Shown: positions 9,015-16,927 of the stretch, in pieces
Numbering within the stretch: position 1 is the first letter of the stretch
Layout: every line of letters begins with the position of its first letter
Assembly (NCBI RefSeq): GCF_016107655.1
Contig: NZ_JABASX010000003.1
Span: forward strand, 1-64,000
Length of the DNA: 64,000 bases
Direction: 5' to 3'
Source of the DNA: Brevibacterium antiquum
Lineage (GTDB): Bacteria > Actinomycetota > Actinomycetes > Actinomycetales > Brevibacteriaceae
Program-made: the position numbers and the translations under genes
Notes under the pieces: model-generated
The model's database searches: none
Told to the model about the DNA's origin: nothing
What the model saw: the letters and a program-made list of their open reading frames with translations, nothing else

Positions 9015-9743
9015 ATGCTGATCACCGCCGAACAACGCACAGAACTCGAGTCACTCATCGAACTCGCCGCCCACGGACGCGCGCTGCGGCACGAGCACGA
9101 CAATCCCACCCAAGCGTCGGAGCTGAAAGACCTCGTGTCTCAGCACAAGGAGCTCGAGACCAAGAAGAGCGAGGCCGCCGAGGTGGTGGAGAAGTTCCGT
9201 ACCGAGGTTGCCGAGCATGCCGCGTCCATCGAGACCCAGAATGGCCAGATCAAGAAGAAGACGGTCGAACTCAACGACGGTACCGGACTGACCAGCCGAG
9301 ATCTCGTGAATCTGCAGGGCGAGATCGCCGGCCATGAGGAACGGGTCGCTGAACTCGAGGAGGCTGAGCTCGGCTCCATGGAGGAACTCGAATCCGCTGA
9401 GGCCGCCCTCTCAAAGGTGGAGTCCTCCCTCGCGGAGGTGATCGCATCCGGCCGTACCATGCAGACGGCCATCAAGGACCGCAAAGCGGAGTTGGCCGCG
9501 GAGCTTGAGGCCAACAGCGCCTCGGCCCAGAAGCTGAAGGCCGACCTGCCCGAGACATTGGTTCGACAGTTTGACCGGAATGTCGCTGCGGGCGGGCCCG
9601 GGGCCGCGATCCTGAACGGGCCGAACTGTCAGGCCTGTGGCCAGGAGATCAGCGGCATGGCGTGGACGAGCATGCTGCTCGATGACCCGAATCAGACCTA
9701 TGAGTGCGAAGAGTGCGAAGCGGTTCTGCTGCGCAAGGGCTGA
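9015..9743 (+). CDS. Zinc-ribbon coiled-coil protein (CT398-like)
   Basis: A 242-residue protein whose residues about 1-185 are charged heptad-rich coiled coil (many Glu, Lys, Ala and Leu) and whose end carries a C4 zinc ribbon, CQACGQ followed by CEECE. This matches the CT398/Rv2229c family, thought to act in nucleic-acid or secretion-related assemblies without a defined role. It is encoded directly after the NIF3 gene. In M. tuberculosis an RNase HI gene follows; here a terminator and yaaA come instead. Confidence 0.86.
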   Translation: MLITAEQRTELESLIELAAHGRALRHEHDNPTQASELKDLVSQHKELETKKSEAAEVVEKFRTEVAEHAASIETQNGQIKKKTVELNDGTGLTSRDLVNLQGEIAGHEERVAELEEAELGSMEELESAEAALSKVESSLAEVIASGRTMQTAIKDRKAELAAELEANSASAQKLKADLPETLVRQFDRNVAAGGPGAAILNGPNCQACGQEISGMAWTSMLLDDPNQTYECEECEAVLLRKG

Positions 9744-9771
9744 GGTCGGCCCACGGACTGTGACCGACCTC
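9742..9771. terminator. Terminator between zinc-ribbon gene and yaaA
   Basis: GAGGTCGG (9742-9749) pairs perfectly with CCGACCTC (9764-9771). The left arm overlaps the stop codon of the zinc-ribbon gene. Confidence 0.65.
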
Positions 9772-9787
9772 TGAGAGCTACAGGGCC

Positions 9788-10564
9788 TCAGTCGCGCAGG
9801 ACGATTGTCAGCGCCGCCGGTCGGCTCTTGGCATGTGGGGTGAACTCGACCTCATAGGACTCTTCTGCCCGTGAGAGCAGATCCGCAGAGCTGGTCGGCA
9901 GCTCACGCTCGTCTGCGAGCAGTCGGCCGACGAGTTCGCCGCGATAGTACTTCGCCCAATGGGAGACCACGCTGCGTTTGGTGCCGTTGACCTTGACTGC
10001 CCCCAGGGTCACGACCTGCTCATGCGGGCCCGGCCAAGCGGCTCGGTAATCGCTGGAGCGGCAGTCGAGGATCACCTCGTCGGGGTCGACCGTGAAAGAT
10101 TTGGCCAAGACCGGCTTCCACCACGACGACAGCTTTCCGAGGGTACCAAGGTCCGTCTTCATCGCCAGCCGATAGGCGGGGATCGGATCGAGACCGTTCA
10201 CCTGGCCGAAGAGTGCTGAGAACACGTGAACGTTGCGCAACCGTTGTGCCAGGGTCTCGTCGGCCATGGCATCGGCAACGAGGTCCGGGGCGCCCATCGC
10301 TTCGTAGAGGACTCCCGAGTACGTCTGCAGGGCCGGGGCGCAGGGGAGGGTGTCGAGATTGACATTGCGTTCGACGTCGGCTGAGAGTGAGGCTCCCACA
10401 CCCAGCTGATCCAGTGCGTCTTTTCGTTTGGAGACCTTCTGCAGGGCACTCAGGACCTTCTTGCGCTGCGGGTTGAGATCCGGTGCCGAAAGCTCTGGGA
10501 GGTCGAGTGCGGAACCCGAGCTCGCTGGAGTCTTACCTTCTGAGGGCGGCAATAGGATCTTCAC
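9788..10564 (-). CDS. yaaA: YaaA-family peroxide stress protein
   Basis: A 258-residue member of the YaaA/DUF328 family. In E. coli, YaaA lowers free iron during peroxide stress and binds DNA. Family marks are the N-terminal KILLPPSEGKT, a middle SALFGQVNGLDPIPAYRL and the C-terminal VVSHWAKYYRGELV. The GTG at 10564 is chosen because it puts KILLPPSEGK right at the N-terminus, as in homologues. The open frame continues upstream only towards the RNase P RNA promoter. No strong ribosome site is visible, so the message may be leaderless. Confidence 0.87.
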   Translation of the reverse strand: MKILLPPSEGKTPASSGSALDLPELSAPDLNPQRKKVLSALQKVSKRKDALDQLGVGASLSADVERNVNLDTLPCAPALQTYSGVLYEAMGAPDLVADAMADETLAQRLRNVHVFSALFGQVNGLDPIPAYRLAMKTDLGTLGKLSSWWKPVLAKSFTVDPDEVILDCRSSDYRAAWPGPHEQVVTLGAVKVNGTKRSVVSHWAKYYRGELVGRLLADERELPTSSADLLSRAEESYEVEFTPHAKSRPAALTIVLRD

Positions 10565-10680
10565 CTCACCATCGTAGGTCCCAACCCCTGGTCCTCGAAT
10601 CGCTGTCCACGTTAGTTTCATCACTGTTGGCTCGAGGCTGCGATGAAGGGTCCCGGCGATGAGGGTAGACTTCTGTACTC

Positions 10681-11052
10681 GAGGACAGGTCACCAGACGG
10701 TCGCGGCTCTCTCACGAGGGCTGAGGAACGTCCGGGCTCCACAGAGCAGGGATGGTGGGTAACACCCACCCGGGGTAACCCGCGGGCCAGTGCAACAGAG
10801 AGCAGACCGCCCAGTTTCGACTGGGTAAGGGTGAAACGGTGGTGTAAGAGACCACCAGGGTGCCGGGTGACCGGCGCCGCTGGGTAAACCCCATCCGGAG
10901 CAAGATCAGACAGGCGACGTTCGAGGCTGCTCGCCGAGTCGTCGGGTGGATTGCTTGAGGCCGGTGGCAACATCGGTCCCAGATAGATGACCGTCCGTCG
11001 AGAAGGGCAACCGACTCGATGACAGAACCCGGCGTATCGGTGGCCTGTCCTC
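10681..11052 (+). ncRNA. rnpB: RNase P RNA (class A)
   Basis: The catalytic RNA of ribonuclease P, which trims tRNA 5' ends. The ends pair as helix P1, GAGGACAGG (10681-10689) with CCTGTCCTC (11044-11052). Conserved core stretches are present: GAGGAACGTCCGGGCTCC near 10720, CAGTGCAACAGAGAGCAGACC near 10790 (partly), GGTAAGGGTGAAACGGTGGTGTAAGAGACC in the middle, and GATAGATGACCGTC near 10982. A -10-like TAGACT lies about 12 bp upstream. Length about 372 nt, normal for actinobacteria. Confidence 0.95.
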
Positions 11053-11079
11053 ACCTCACGTCCGGCTGCCGCGTCAGAT

Positions 11080-11913
11080 CTAGACAGAGCCCTTCTTCAC
11101 TTTGGCTTTACCGTTATTGGCGGCCAATATGGCGGCGCCGACGATTCCCGCGTTGTTGAGCAGCTTCGCCGGCTTCAACTCTGCACGCGTGCGGATCAGG
11201 TGCAGGAACTGTGTGTGCGACTTCGAGATCCCTCCGCCGATGAGGATCACATCCGGGGCCACGAGAAGCTCCACTTGGGAGTAGTACTGCTGCAGCCGTC
11301 CTGCCCACTCTTCGTAGCTCAGGTTCTCGCGCACCTTGACCGATTCCGCAGCCTGAGTCTCAGCGTCCCGACCGTTCATCTCGAAATGTCCAAGCTCCGT
11401 GTAGGGCACCAACCGGCCCTGGGTGAACAGCGCCGTACCGATGCCGGTGCCCAGGGTAGTCAGCAAGACCGTCTTCTTCCGGTGCTTGCGCCCAGCGCCG
11501 AAGGTCATCTCCGCCAGTCCCGCGGCATCAGCGTCGTTCATGATGAAGAAGCGGCGCCCTGTGTGCTCGGCGAGGATCCGGGTGATGTTCGATCCGATCC
11601 AGGTCCGGTCGAGGTTCGCTGCATAGTCCACATGGTCGTCACGGACGACGCCGGGGAAGCCGCAGCCGATCGGCAGGGCGTCGAGAACCGACCGGTCATC
11701 GACGACTCCCAGCTCGAGTGCAGTGGAGACGAGGAGCTCGATGAGTTCGGCCATCGCCGCACCGACCTCTGGGGGAGTGCTCGGCTTGGGGGTGAGGACG
11801 CGGACCCGCTTGAACGCGAGATTTCCCGTCTCTGTGTCGACGAGGCCGGCCTTGATGCCGGTTCCGCCGACGTCGACTCCGATGGCGAAGCGTCCCTGCT
11901 GTTCGTCGGTCAT
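11080..11913 (-). CDS. ppgK: Polyphosphate glucokinase (ROK family)
   Basis: A 277-residue kinase that phosphorylates glucose using polyphosphate (and often ATP). It opens with the phosphate-binding motif AIGVDVGGTGIKAGLVD, then TPKPSTPPEVG, which corresponds to the polyphosphate-binding stretch of this family, and LLTTLGTGIGTALF and ELGHFEMNGRDAE of the sugar site. The ATG at 11913 is chosen because it follows the map stop codon with a 1-bp gap, so the two genes are probably translationally coupled. A longer frame upstream lies inside map. Confidence 0.92.
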   Translation of the reverse strand: MTDEQQGRFAIGVDVGGTGIKAGLVDTETGNLAFKRVRVLTPKPSTPPEVGAAMAELIELLVSTALELGVVDDRSVLDALPIGCGFPGVVRDDHVDYAANLDRTWIGSNITRILAEHTGRRFFIMNDADAAGLAEMTFGAGRKHRKKTVLLTTLGTGIGTALFTQGRLVPYTELGHFEMNGRDAETQAAESVKVRENLSYEEWAGRLQQYYSQVELLVAPDVILIGGGISKSHTQFLHLIRTRAELKPAKLLNNAGIVGAAILAANNGKAKVKKGSV

Positions 11914-11914
11914 G

Positions 11915-12820
11915 TCAGTCCTGTCGATTCGGTCCTGCTGCGATGGCTGCATCGGCATCGGGGAGGGTGAGGATATCGGCACCGGTCTCGGTGACGACAA
12001 GTGTGTGTTCGAACTGGGCGGAACGCTTCCGGTCCTTGGTGACCACTGTCCAGGCGTCGTCCCAGACGTCCCAGTCGACGGTTCCGAGGTTGAGCATCGG
12101 TTCGATGGTGAAGATCATTCCCGGTTCCATCACCTCGGCGTGGGCGGGCGCGGCGTCGTAGTGGGGAACGATGAGGCCGGTGTGGAACTCGCGGCCGACG
12201 CCGTGTCCGCTGTAGTCACGGACGACTCCGTAGTCGAAGCGCTTGGCATACTTCTCGATGACTCGACCGATGACGTTGATCTCGCGGCCCGGTTTGACGG
12301 CTTTGATTCCGCGCATCGTGGCCTCCCACGTCCGCTCCACGAGCAGACGGGACTCGTCATCGACCTCGCCGGCATAGAAGGTGTAGTTCGTGTCTCCGTG
12401 CATGCCGTCGATGTAGGCGGTGATGTCGACGTTGACGATGTCCCCATCGGCGATGACCGTCGAGTCGGGGATGCCGTGACAGATCACCTCGTTGAGCGAC
12501 GTGCACACGGACTTCGGGAACCCGCGATAGCCCAGAGTCGAAGGATAGGCACCGTGGTCGCAGATGTACTCATGGGCGACTCGGTCGATCGCATCGGTGG
12601 TCACTCCGGGTTCGATCATGTCACCGACAACGGCCAGCGCGTTCGCTGCGATCCTGCCCGCCGCGCGGACCTTTTCGATCTCCTCGGCGGAGTAGAAGTT
12701 GCTGCCCCTGCCTTCGTCGGCATCGGCGCGGCCGACGTATTCAGGTCGGGTGATGTTCTGGGGGACACCCAGTTCAGGAGAGATGGTTCCGGGCGTGAGC
12801 AGGCGAGGCGTATCAGTCAT
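11915..12820 (-). CDS. map: Methionine aminopeptidase, type I
   Basis: A 301-residue metallopeptidase that removes the starting Met from new proteins. It has an N-terminal extension of about 45 residues before the catalytic core, as in the mycobacterial MapB group. The pita-bread ligands are visible: [16 protein letters not shown] (two Asp), [10 protein letters not shown] (His), FTIEPM (Glu) and FEHTLVVTE (Glu). It is the first gene of a map-ppgK unit and is divergent from the FadR-type regulator. Confidence 0.95.
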   Translation of the reverse strand: MTDTPRLLTPGTISPELGVPQNITRPEYVGRADADEGRGSNFYSAEEIEKVRAAGRIAANALAVVGDMIEPGVTTDAIDRVAHEYICDHGAYPSTLGYRGFPKSVCTSLNEVICHGIPDSTVIADGDIVNVDITAYIDGMHGDTNYTFYAGEVDDESRLLVERTWEATMRGIKAVKPGREINVIGRVIEKYAKRFDYGVVRDYSGHGVGREFHTGLIVPHYDAAPAHAEVMEPGMIFTIEPMLNLGTVDWDVWDDAWTVVTKDRKRSAQFEHTLVVTETGADILTLPDADAAIAAGPNRQD

Positions 12821-12905
12821 GGTGACTCCGATTCTAGAGCGGTTGAGCCCAGATGTTCCACAATTGCGCTGCCTGTCGGTGCGAGGGGGGCCATCGGAGT
12901 GGAAT

Positions 12906-12942
12906 TAGAATGGAGACAGGTATTGTCGCCTGCGTGTGCGAC
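12906..12942 (+). promoter_or_regulatory. Promoter and inverted repeat before the GntR regulator gene
   Basis: A -10-like TAGAAT (12906-12911) is followed by the inverted repeat GTCGC-N8-GCGAC (12925-12942) about 45 bp before the regulator start. This is where a FadR-type repressor would bind to control its own gene. The sequence does not match the E. coli FadR site, so the link is only positional. Confidence 0.35.
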
Positions 12943-12985
12943 GACAGGTTGCCACAATGGACGAGATGCAACGGAAGGGGAAATG

Positions 12986-13711
12986 ATGAACGAGCAGACT
13001 GCCCCGGTCGGTCCCGAGTTCTCCGGTCTCAGCGATGTGGTGAGTCTGACGAGCGCACCCCAGCAGATCGCTGACCACATCCTCTCCGGCATCGCTGTGG
13101 GCGCGCTTCCCGAGGGCACACTGCTGCCCGGTGAACGAGCCCTTGCCGCCGATCTTCAGGTCTCACGCTCGAGTGTGCGGGCGGCACTGCTGCGGCTGGA
13201 GCGTCTCGGAGTCGTCGAACGGCGGCGTGGGCGCGGCGGCGGAACTTTCGTGTCCAGCGCGGAACCGACGGCTCTGGCCCCGATGGCCGGTCGCATCGGT
13301 GAGTTCCATGCCGAACGCAGAAATCTTCTCGATGCCCGTGCGATCTTCCAGAACAGTCTGGCCGCGACTGCGGCTCTGCGGCGAACCGAGGACGAGCTCA
13401 CGGAGCTCCGGGAGTTGGCACAGAGGTACTCTGAACGCGCCGAGGCAGGTGTGGCCCGAACAGCTGATGCACAGTTCCACTTCGCCATCGCTCGAGCCGG
13501 GCACAATCCCGAGCTCGTACGCATGGCCATCGACATCGACACCAGGATCAACGCAGGCTTCCGCCACGACCCCTTCTCCCACAAGCTCTTCGACCATGCG
13601 GTGGCCGATCACGCAGCCATCGTCGAGGCGATCGCCGACCAGGATGCGCAGGCCGCCGGCCAGCTGTGCGAGGAGCACTTCCGGTCGACGACGATGCCGC
13701 CGGCCAGCTGA
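12986..13711 (+). CDS. FadR/GntR-family transcriptional regulator
   Basis: A 241-residue DNA-binding protein. Residues about 25-90 are a GntR winged helix (QIADHILSGIAVGALPEGTL, LPGERALAADLQVSRSSVRA, VERRRGRGGGTFV). The rest is an FCD ligand-binding domain with the expected metal-ligand residues in DAQFHFAIARAGHN and DHAAIVEAIADQD. Ligands of this group are usually small organic acids or acyl-CoA; which one applies here cannot be read. Start at 12986 gives 5 bp to GGAAGGGG; the ATG three bases earlier is too close. It stands alone, convergent with ald. Confidence 0.88.
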   Translation: MNEQTAPVGPEFSGLSDVVSLTSAPQQIADHILSGIAVGALPEGTLLPGERALAADLQVSRSSVRAALLRLERLGVVERRRGRGGGTFVSSAEPTALAPMAGRIGEFHAERRNLLDARAIFQNSLAATAALRRTEDELTELRELAQRYSERAEAGVARTADAQFHFAIARAGHNPELVRMAIDIDTRINAGFRHDPFSHKLFDHAVADHAAIVEAIADQDAQAAGQLCEEHFRSTTMPPAS

Positions 13712-13759
13712 GCTCATTCCGGTTCCGCCGCGGCTTCCTGCGCCCGGCTCCCACGCGTA

Positions 13760-13819
13760 CAGGACTGCCCTGAAACAATCAGGACCGCTCTGAAGCAATC
13801 AGTACCGCCCTGGGACAAG
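13760..13819. repeat. Three tandem 20-bp imperfect repeats
   Basis: Three adjacent 20-bp units (13760-13779, 13780-13799, 13800-13819) follow the pattern CAGGACYGCYCTGAARCAAT, the third most diverged. They fill most of the gap between the FadR-type gene and the terminator of ald. Confidence 0.85.
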
Positions 13820-13823
13820 GCGG

Positions 13824-13856
13824 AAGGCCGACACCAGGACAAAGGGTGTCGGCCTT
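13824..13856. terminator. Bidirectional terminator hairpin
   Basis: AAGGCCGACACC (13824-13835) pairs perfectly with GGTGTCGGCCTT (13845-13856) over a 9-bp loop, between convergent regulator and ald genes. Confidence 0.87.
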
Positions 13857-13898
13857 GCGCATCTGTGTTTCAGTCGAGGTTCACCCGAACTCGTGCGC

Positions 13899-15017
13899 TC
13901 AGTTCGCCAAGGCGTGCTCGACGGAGACGGCCTCGAGACCGAAGGCCTCGGCAACGTTGTCGTTGGTGACGTGACCATTGTGGATATTGAGTCCACGAGC
14001 CAGGCCCGAGTCCTTCGACAAGGCTGCGTGCCATCCCTGGTTGGCGATCTTGACCGCAAACGGCAGAGTCGCGTTCGTCAGTGCCGCCGTGGCCGTATTG
14101 GGCACCGCACCGGGCATGTTCGCCACGCAGTAGTAGATCGAATTGTGCACCTCGAAGGTGGGATCATCGTGGGTGGTGGGCCTCGAGTTCTCGAAGCACC
14201 CGCCCTGGTCGATGGCGATGTCGACGAGCACCGAGCCCGGCTTCATACCCGCGACCATCTCGTCGGTGACGAGCTTCGGTGCCTTCTTGCCGGGGATGAG
14301 CACCGAACCGATGACCAGGTCGGCAGAGGCCAGGGACTTCGTGATCTCGTATTTGTTCGAGACCTTCGTCGCGATCGCACCGGCAAAGGTCTCATCGATC
14401 TGACGCAGGCGGGGAATGTTGATGTCGATGACTTCGACGGCAGCACCCAGGCCCAGGGCCATACGAGCGGCGTTGGTGCCGGCGACTCCTGCGCCGATGA
14501 CGACGACATTTGCCCGTTCGACACCGGGGACGCCTGAGAGCAGGATGCCGCGACCGCCCGAAGCCTTGAGCAGACTGTGGGCACCGACCTGCGTTGACAG
14601 CCGCCCGGCGATCTCACTCATCGGTGCCAGCAGCGGCAGGCCTCCTCCATCGGGCGCAACCGTCTCGTAGGCGATCGCGGTGGTCCCCGCACTCATCAGT
14701 GCCTGAGTCAGCGCTTCATCGGCGGCCAGGTGCAGATAGGTGAAGAGGATCAGGTCCTTGCGGAGGAAACCGTATTCTTCGGCGATGGGTTCTTTGACCT
14801 TGAGGACCATGTCCCCGGCGGCCCAGGTGGATGCCGCGTCCGCAGCGATGGCGGCACCAGCCTCGGTGTACTCATCATCGGTGATGAATGACCCTACTCC
14901 GGCGCCAGCCTGAACCGTGACTTCATGTCCGTGTGAAACGAGCTCGTGGACACCGGCAGCGGTGATGGCGACGCGGAACTCGTTGTTCTTGACCTCTGTG
15001 GGCACTGAAATGCGCAT
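13899..15017 (-). CDS. ald: Alanine dehydrogenase
   Basis: A 372-residue NAD-dependent enzyme that interconverts L-alanine with pyruvate and ammonia. It shows the family start [19 protein letters not shown], the NAD fold [20 protein letters not shown], and catalytic His and Lys regions ([20 protein letters not shown]). The ATG at 15017 is preceded by AAGGA; the frame is open nine codons further up without a better site. An Lrp-type AldR regulator often lies next to ald in actinobacteria but is absent here. It may act in nitrogen release or redox balance beside the glutamine synthetase cluster. Confidence 0.95.
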   Translation of the reverse strand: MRISVPTEVKNNEFRVAITAAGVHELVSHGHEVTVQAGAGVGSFITDDEYTEAGAAIAADAASTWAAGDMVLKVKEPIAEEYGFLRKDLILFTYLHLAADEALTQALMSAGTTAIAYETVAPDGGGLPLLAPMSEIAGRLSTQVGAHSLLKASGGRGILLSGVPGVERANVVVIGAGVAGTNAARMALGLGAAVEVIDINIPRLRQIDETFAGAIATKVSNKYEITKSLASADLVIGSVLIPGKKAPKLVTDEMVAGMKPGSVLVDIAIDQGGCFENSRPTTHDDPTFEVHNSIYYCVANMPGAVPNTATAALTNATLPFAVKIANQGWHAALSKDSGLARGLNIHNGHVTNDNVAEAFGLEAVSVEHALAN

Positions 15018-15357
15018 AACTTTCCTTCTCTCATGTTGCCCCATGATGTTGGCCCATGGGCAGTTCCAGCCAGGTCGAACTGTGGCTGAGGATACATTCC
15101 ACTGTATTCCGTTGAAGGTCTGCAGGGCAAACCTTTATCGGCAGGATTCGTGCAATTGTCTGCGGATTCGGTGGAATATCGACCACACGGGCACGGAAAA
15201 CCATATTTTGTCGCGTTCAGACACGGAAGCGGTCCATTTTTTGCACGTCACAGGCGTGTGCGAGCGAAGTCGTGCGGTGAGGTCCTGGCGGCGACGGGCA
15301 GAACCGGTAAGCTGAAATCTGTCAGGGATTCACCACACCCACGATGAAGGGTTCGAC
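15018..15357. other. Divergent control region, ald and glnA2 operon
   Basis: About 340 bp with no gene, between the divergent ald and small-protein/glnA2 units. Near ald, TACATTCC and TGTATTCC (about 15092-15110) form a spaced direct repeat and GGAATATC occurs again near 15171; this could be an Lrp-type site. Near the + genes, TAAGCT (about 15308) is a possible -10 box. AT-rich patches near 15200-15240 contrast with the high-GC surroundings. Confidence 0.45.
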
Positions 15358-15561
15358 ATGGGACTGTTCAAAGATATCGACGATGCCGATTCGAAGTACT
15401 ACTTCAATCTGAAGACCAACTCGGTTGAGCGTGGCCTGGTCAGCGATGCGGACCACCGCATGGGCCCCTACGAGACAGAGGAAGTGGCTCGATCCGCCCT
15501 CGAGCGGGCCCAGGCCCGCAACGAAGAGTGGGAAGAAGACGACAAGAAGTGGAACGGCTGA
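15358..15561 (+). CDS. Conserved small acidic protein upstream of glnA2
   Basis: A 67-residue protein, MGLFKDIDDADSKYYFNL at the start and a highly charged tail rich in Glu and Lys. The pattern of an aromatic strand, then RMGPYETEEVARSALERA, resembles small SPOR-like or 'GPY-T' proteins common in actinobacteria and of unknown role. It ends 3 bp before the glnA2 start, so the two are co-transcribed and probably coupled. That placement suggests, but does not show, a link to nitrogen metabolism. Confidence 0.7.
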   Translation: MGLFKDIDDADSKYYFNLKTNSVERGLVSDADHRMGPYETEEVARSALERAQARNEEWEEDDKKWNG

Positions 15562-15564
15562 GGA

Positions 15565-16923
15565 ATGTCGCGTCAGGAAGAATTCGTTCTTCGCACCGTT
15601 GAAGACCGTGAAGTCCGCTTCATCCGCCTGTGGTTCACCGACGTCCTCGGCGGGCTGAAGTCGGTCGCAGTGGTTCCGGCAGAGCTCGAAGGAGCATTCT
15701 CCGAGGGAATCGGCTTCGACGGGTCCGCCGTCGAGGGGCTCTCACGAGTCTATGAGGCCGATATGGTCCTCAAGCCCGATCCCTCAACGTTCTCGCTGCT
15801 GCCGTGGCGTGGCGAGAAGGAACCCACCGGGAGGATGTTCTGCGATATCCACGTGCCCGGGGGAGAGCCGGCCCAGGCTGATCCGCGCAACGTTCTCAAA
15901 CGGACGCTGGCGAAGGCCGCGGAGAAGGGTTTCTCCTTCTATGTTCACCCGGAGATCGAGTTCTACCTGTTCAAGACCGACAACCTCGATCCCGGCACCG
16001 GCATCCTCGAAGGAACCAGGCCCATCCCCGTCGACACTGCCGGCTACTTCGACCATGTCAACGGCGGCACCGCCAACGACTTCCGCCGCTCCGCAGTCAC
16101 CATGCTTGAAGCCATGGGACTGTCCGTCGAGTTCTCCCATCATGAGGCCGGCCCAGGGCAGAACGAGATCGACCTGCGCTACGCCGATGCGCTGACCATG
16201 GCCGACAACATCATGACCTTCCGATCGGTGATCAAGGAAGTCGCGATCTCTCAGGGCGTCTACGCATCCTTCATGCCCAAGCCGCTCAACGATCATCCGG
16301 GCAGCGGAATGCATACCCATGTCTCACTCTTCGAGGGGGAGAACAACGCCTTCTTCGAGCCCGGAGCCATGTATCAGCTGTCGAAGAGCGGCAAGCAGTT
16401 CATCGCCGGCCTCCTCACCCACGCAGCAGAGATCACTGCGGTGACGAATCAGCACGTGAACTCGTACAAGCGTCTGTGGACAGGTCACGAAGCCCCGTCA
16501 TACATCTCCTGGGGACACCGGAATCGTTCGGCCCTGATCCGCGTGCCGCAGTACAACTCGGGGAAGTCCTCCTCCGCGCGCATCGAATACCGGGCTCTTG
16601 ACTCCTCTGCCAACCCGTACCTGTCCTATGCCCTCATGCTCGCGGCCGGGCTGAAGGGCATCGAAGAAGACTACGAGCTGCCTGAGGAGGCCGAGGACAA
16701 CGTGTGGCAGCTCTCGGACACCGAGCGCCGTGCGATGGGAATCCAAGCTCTGCCCTCCAGCCTGTCCCACGCCCTTGAGATCATGGAGCAGTCCGATCTC
16801 GTCGCGGAGACGCTGGGCGAAGAGGTCTTCGACTTCTTCCTGCGCAATAAACGGCAGGAATGGAACGACTACCGCGCTCAGGTCACTCCGTACGAGCTCA
16901 GCAAACACTTCACCTCAATGTAG
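15565..16923 (+). CDS. glnA2: Glutamine synthetase type I, GlnA2-like
   Basis: A 452-residue GS-I protein with active-site stretches GPGQNEIDLRYADAL, KPLNDHPGSGMHTHVSLFE and APSYISWGHRNRSALIRVP. It lacks the adenylylation tyrosine: where GlnA1 has DLYELPPEE it reads YELPEEAEDNVWQLSDTERR. It is also about 20 residues shorter. Position directly before glnE matches GlnA2 of mycobacteria and streptomycetes. Some actinobacterial GS paralogues act on other amines, so glutamine synthesis is likely but not certain. Confidence 0.9.
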   Translation: MSRQEEFVLRTVEDREVRFIRLWFTDVLGGLKSVAVVPAELEGAFSEGIGFDGSAVEGLSRVYEADMVLKPDPSTFSLLPWRGEKEPTGRMFCDIHVPGGEPAQADPRNVLKRTLAKAAEKGFSFYVHPEIEFYLFKTDNLDPGTGILEGTRPIPVDTAGYFDHVNGGTANDFRRSAVTMLEAMGLSVEFSHHEAGPGQNEIDLRYADALTMADNIMTFRSVIKEVAISQGVYASFMPKPLNDHPGSGMHTHVSLFEGENNAFFEPGAMYQLSKSGKQFIAGLLTHAAEITAVTNQHVNSYKRLWTGHEAPSYISWGHRNRSALIRVPQYNSGKSSSARIEYRALDSSANPYLSYALMLAAGLKGIEEDYELPEEAEDNVWQLSDTERRAMGIQALPSSLSHALEIMEQSDLVAETLGEEVFDFFLRNKRQEWNDYRAQVTPYELSKHFTSM

Positions 16924-16927
16924 TCTC

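Noticed and set aside
11723-13711. Open frame of 662 codons on + spanning ppgK, map and the FadR gene
   Set aside because: Its first two thirds lie antisense to two well-recognised genes and have shadow-type composition; only the last 241 codons are the real FadR-type protein.
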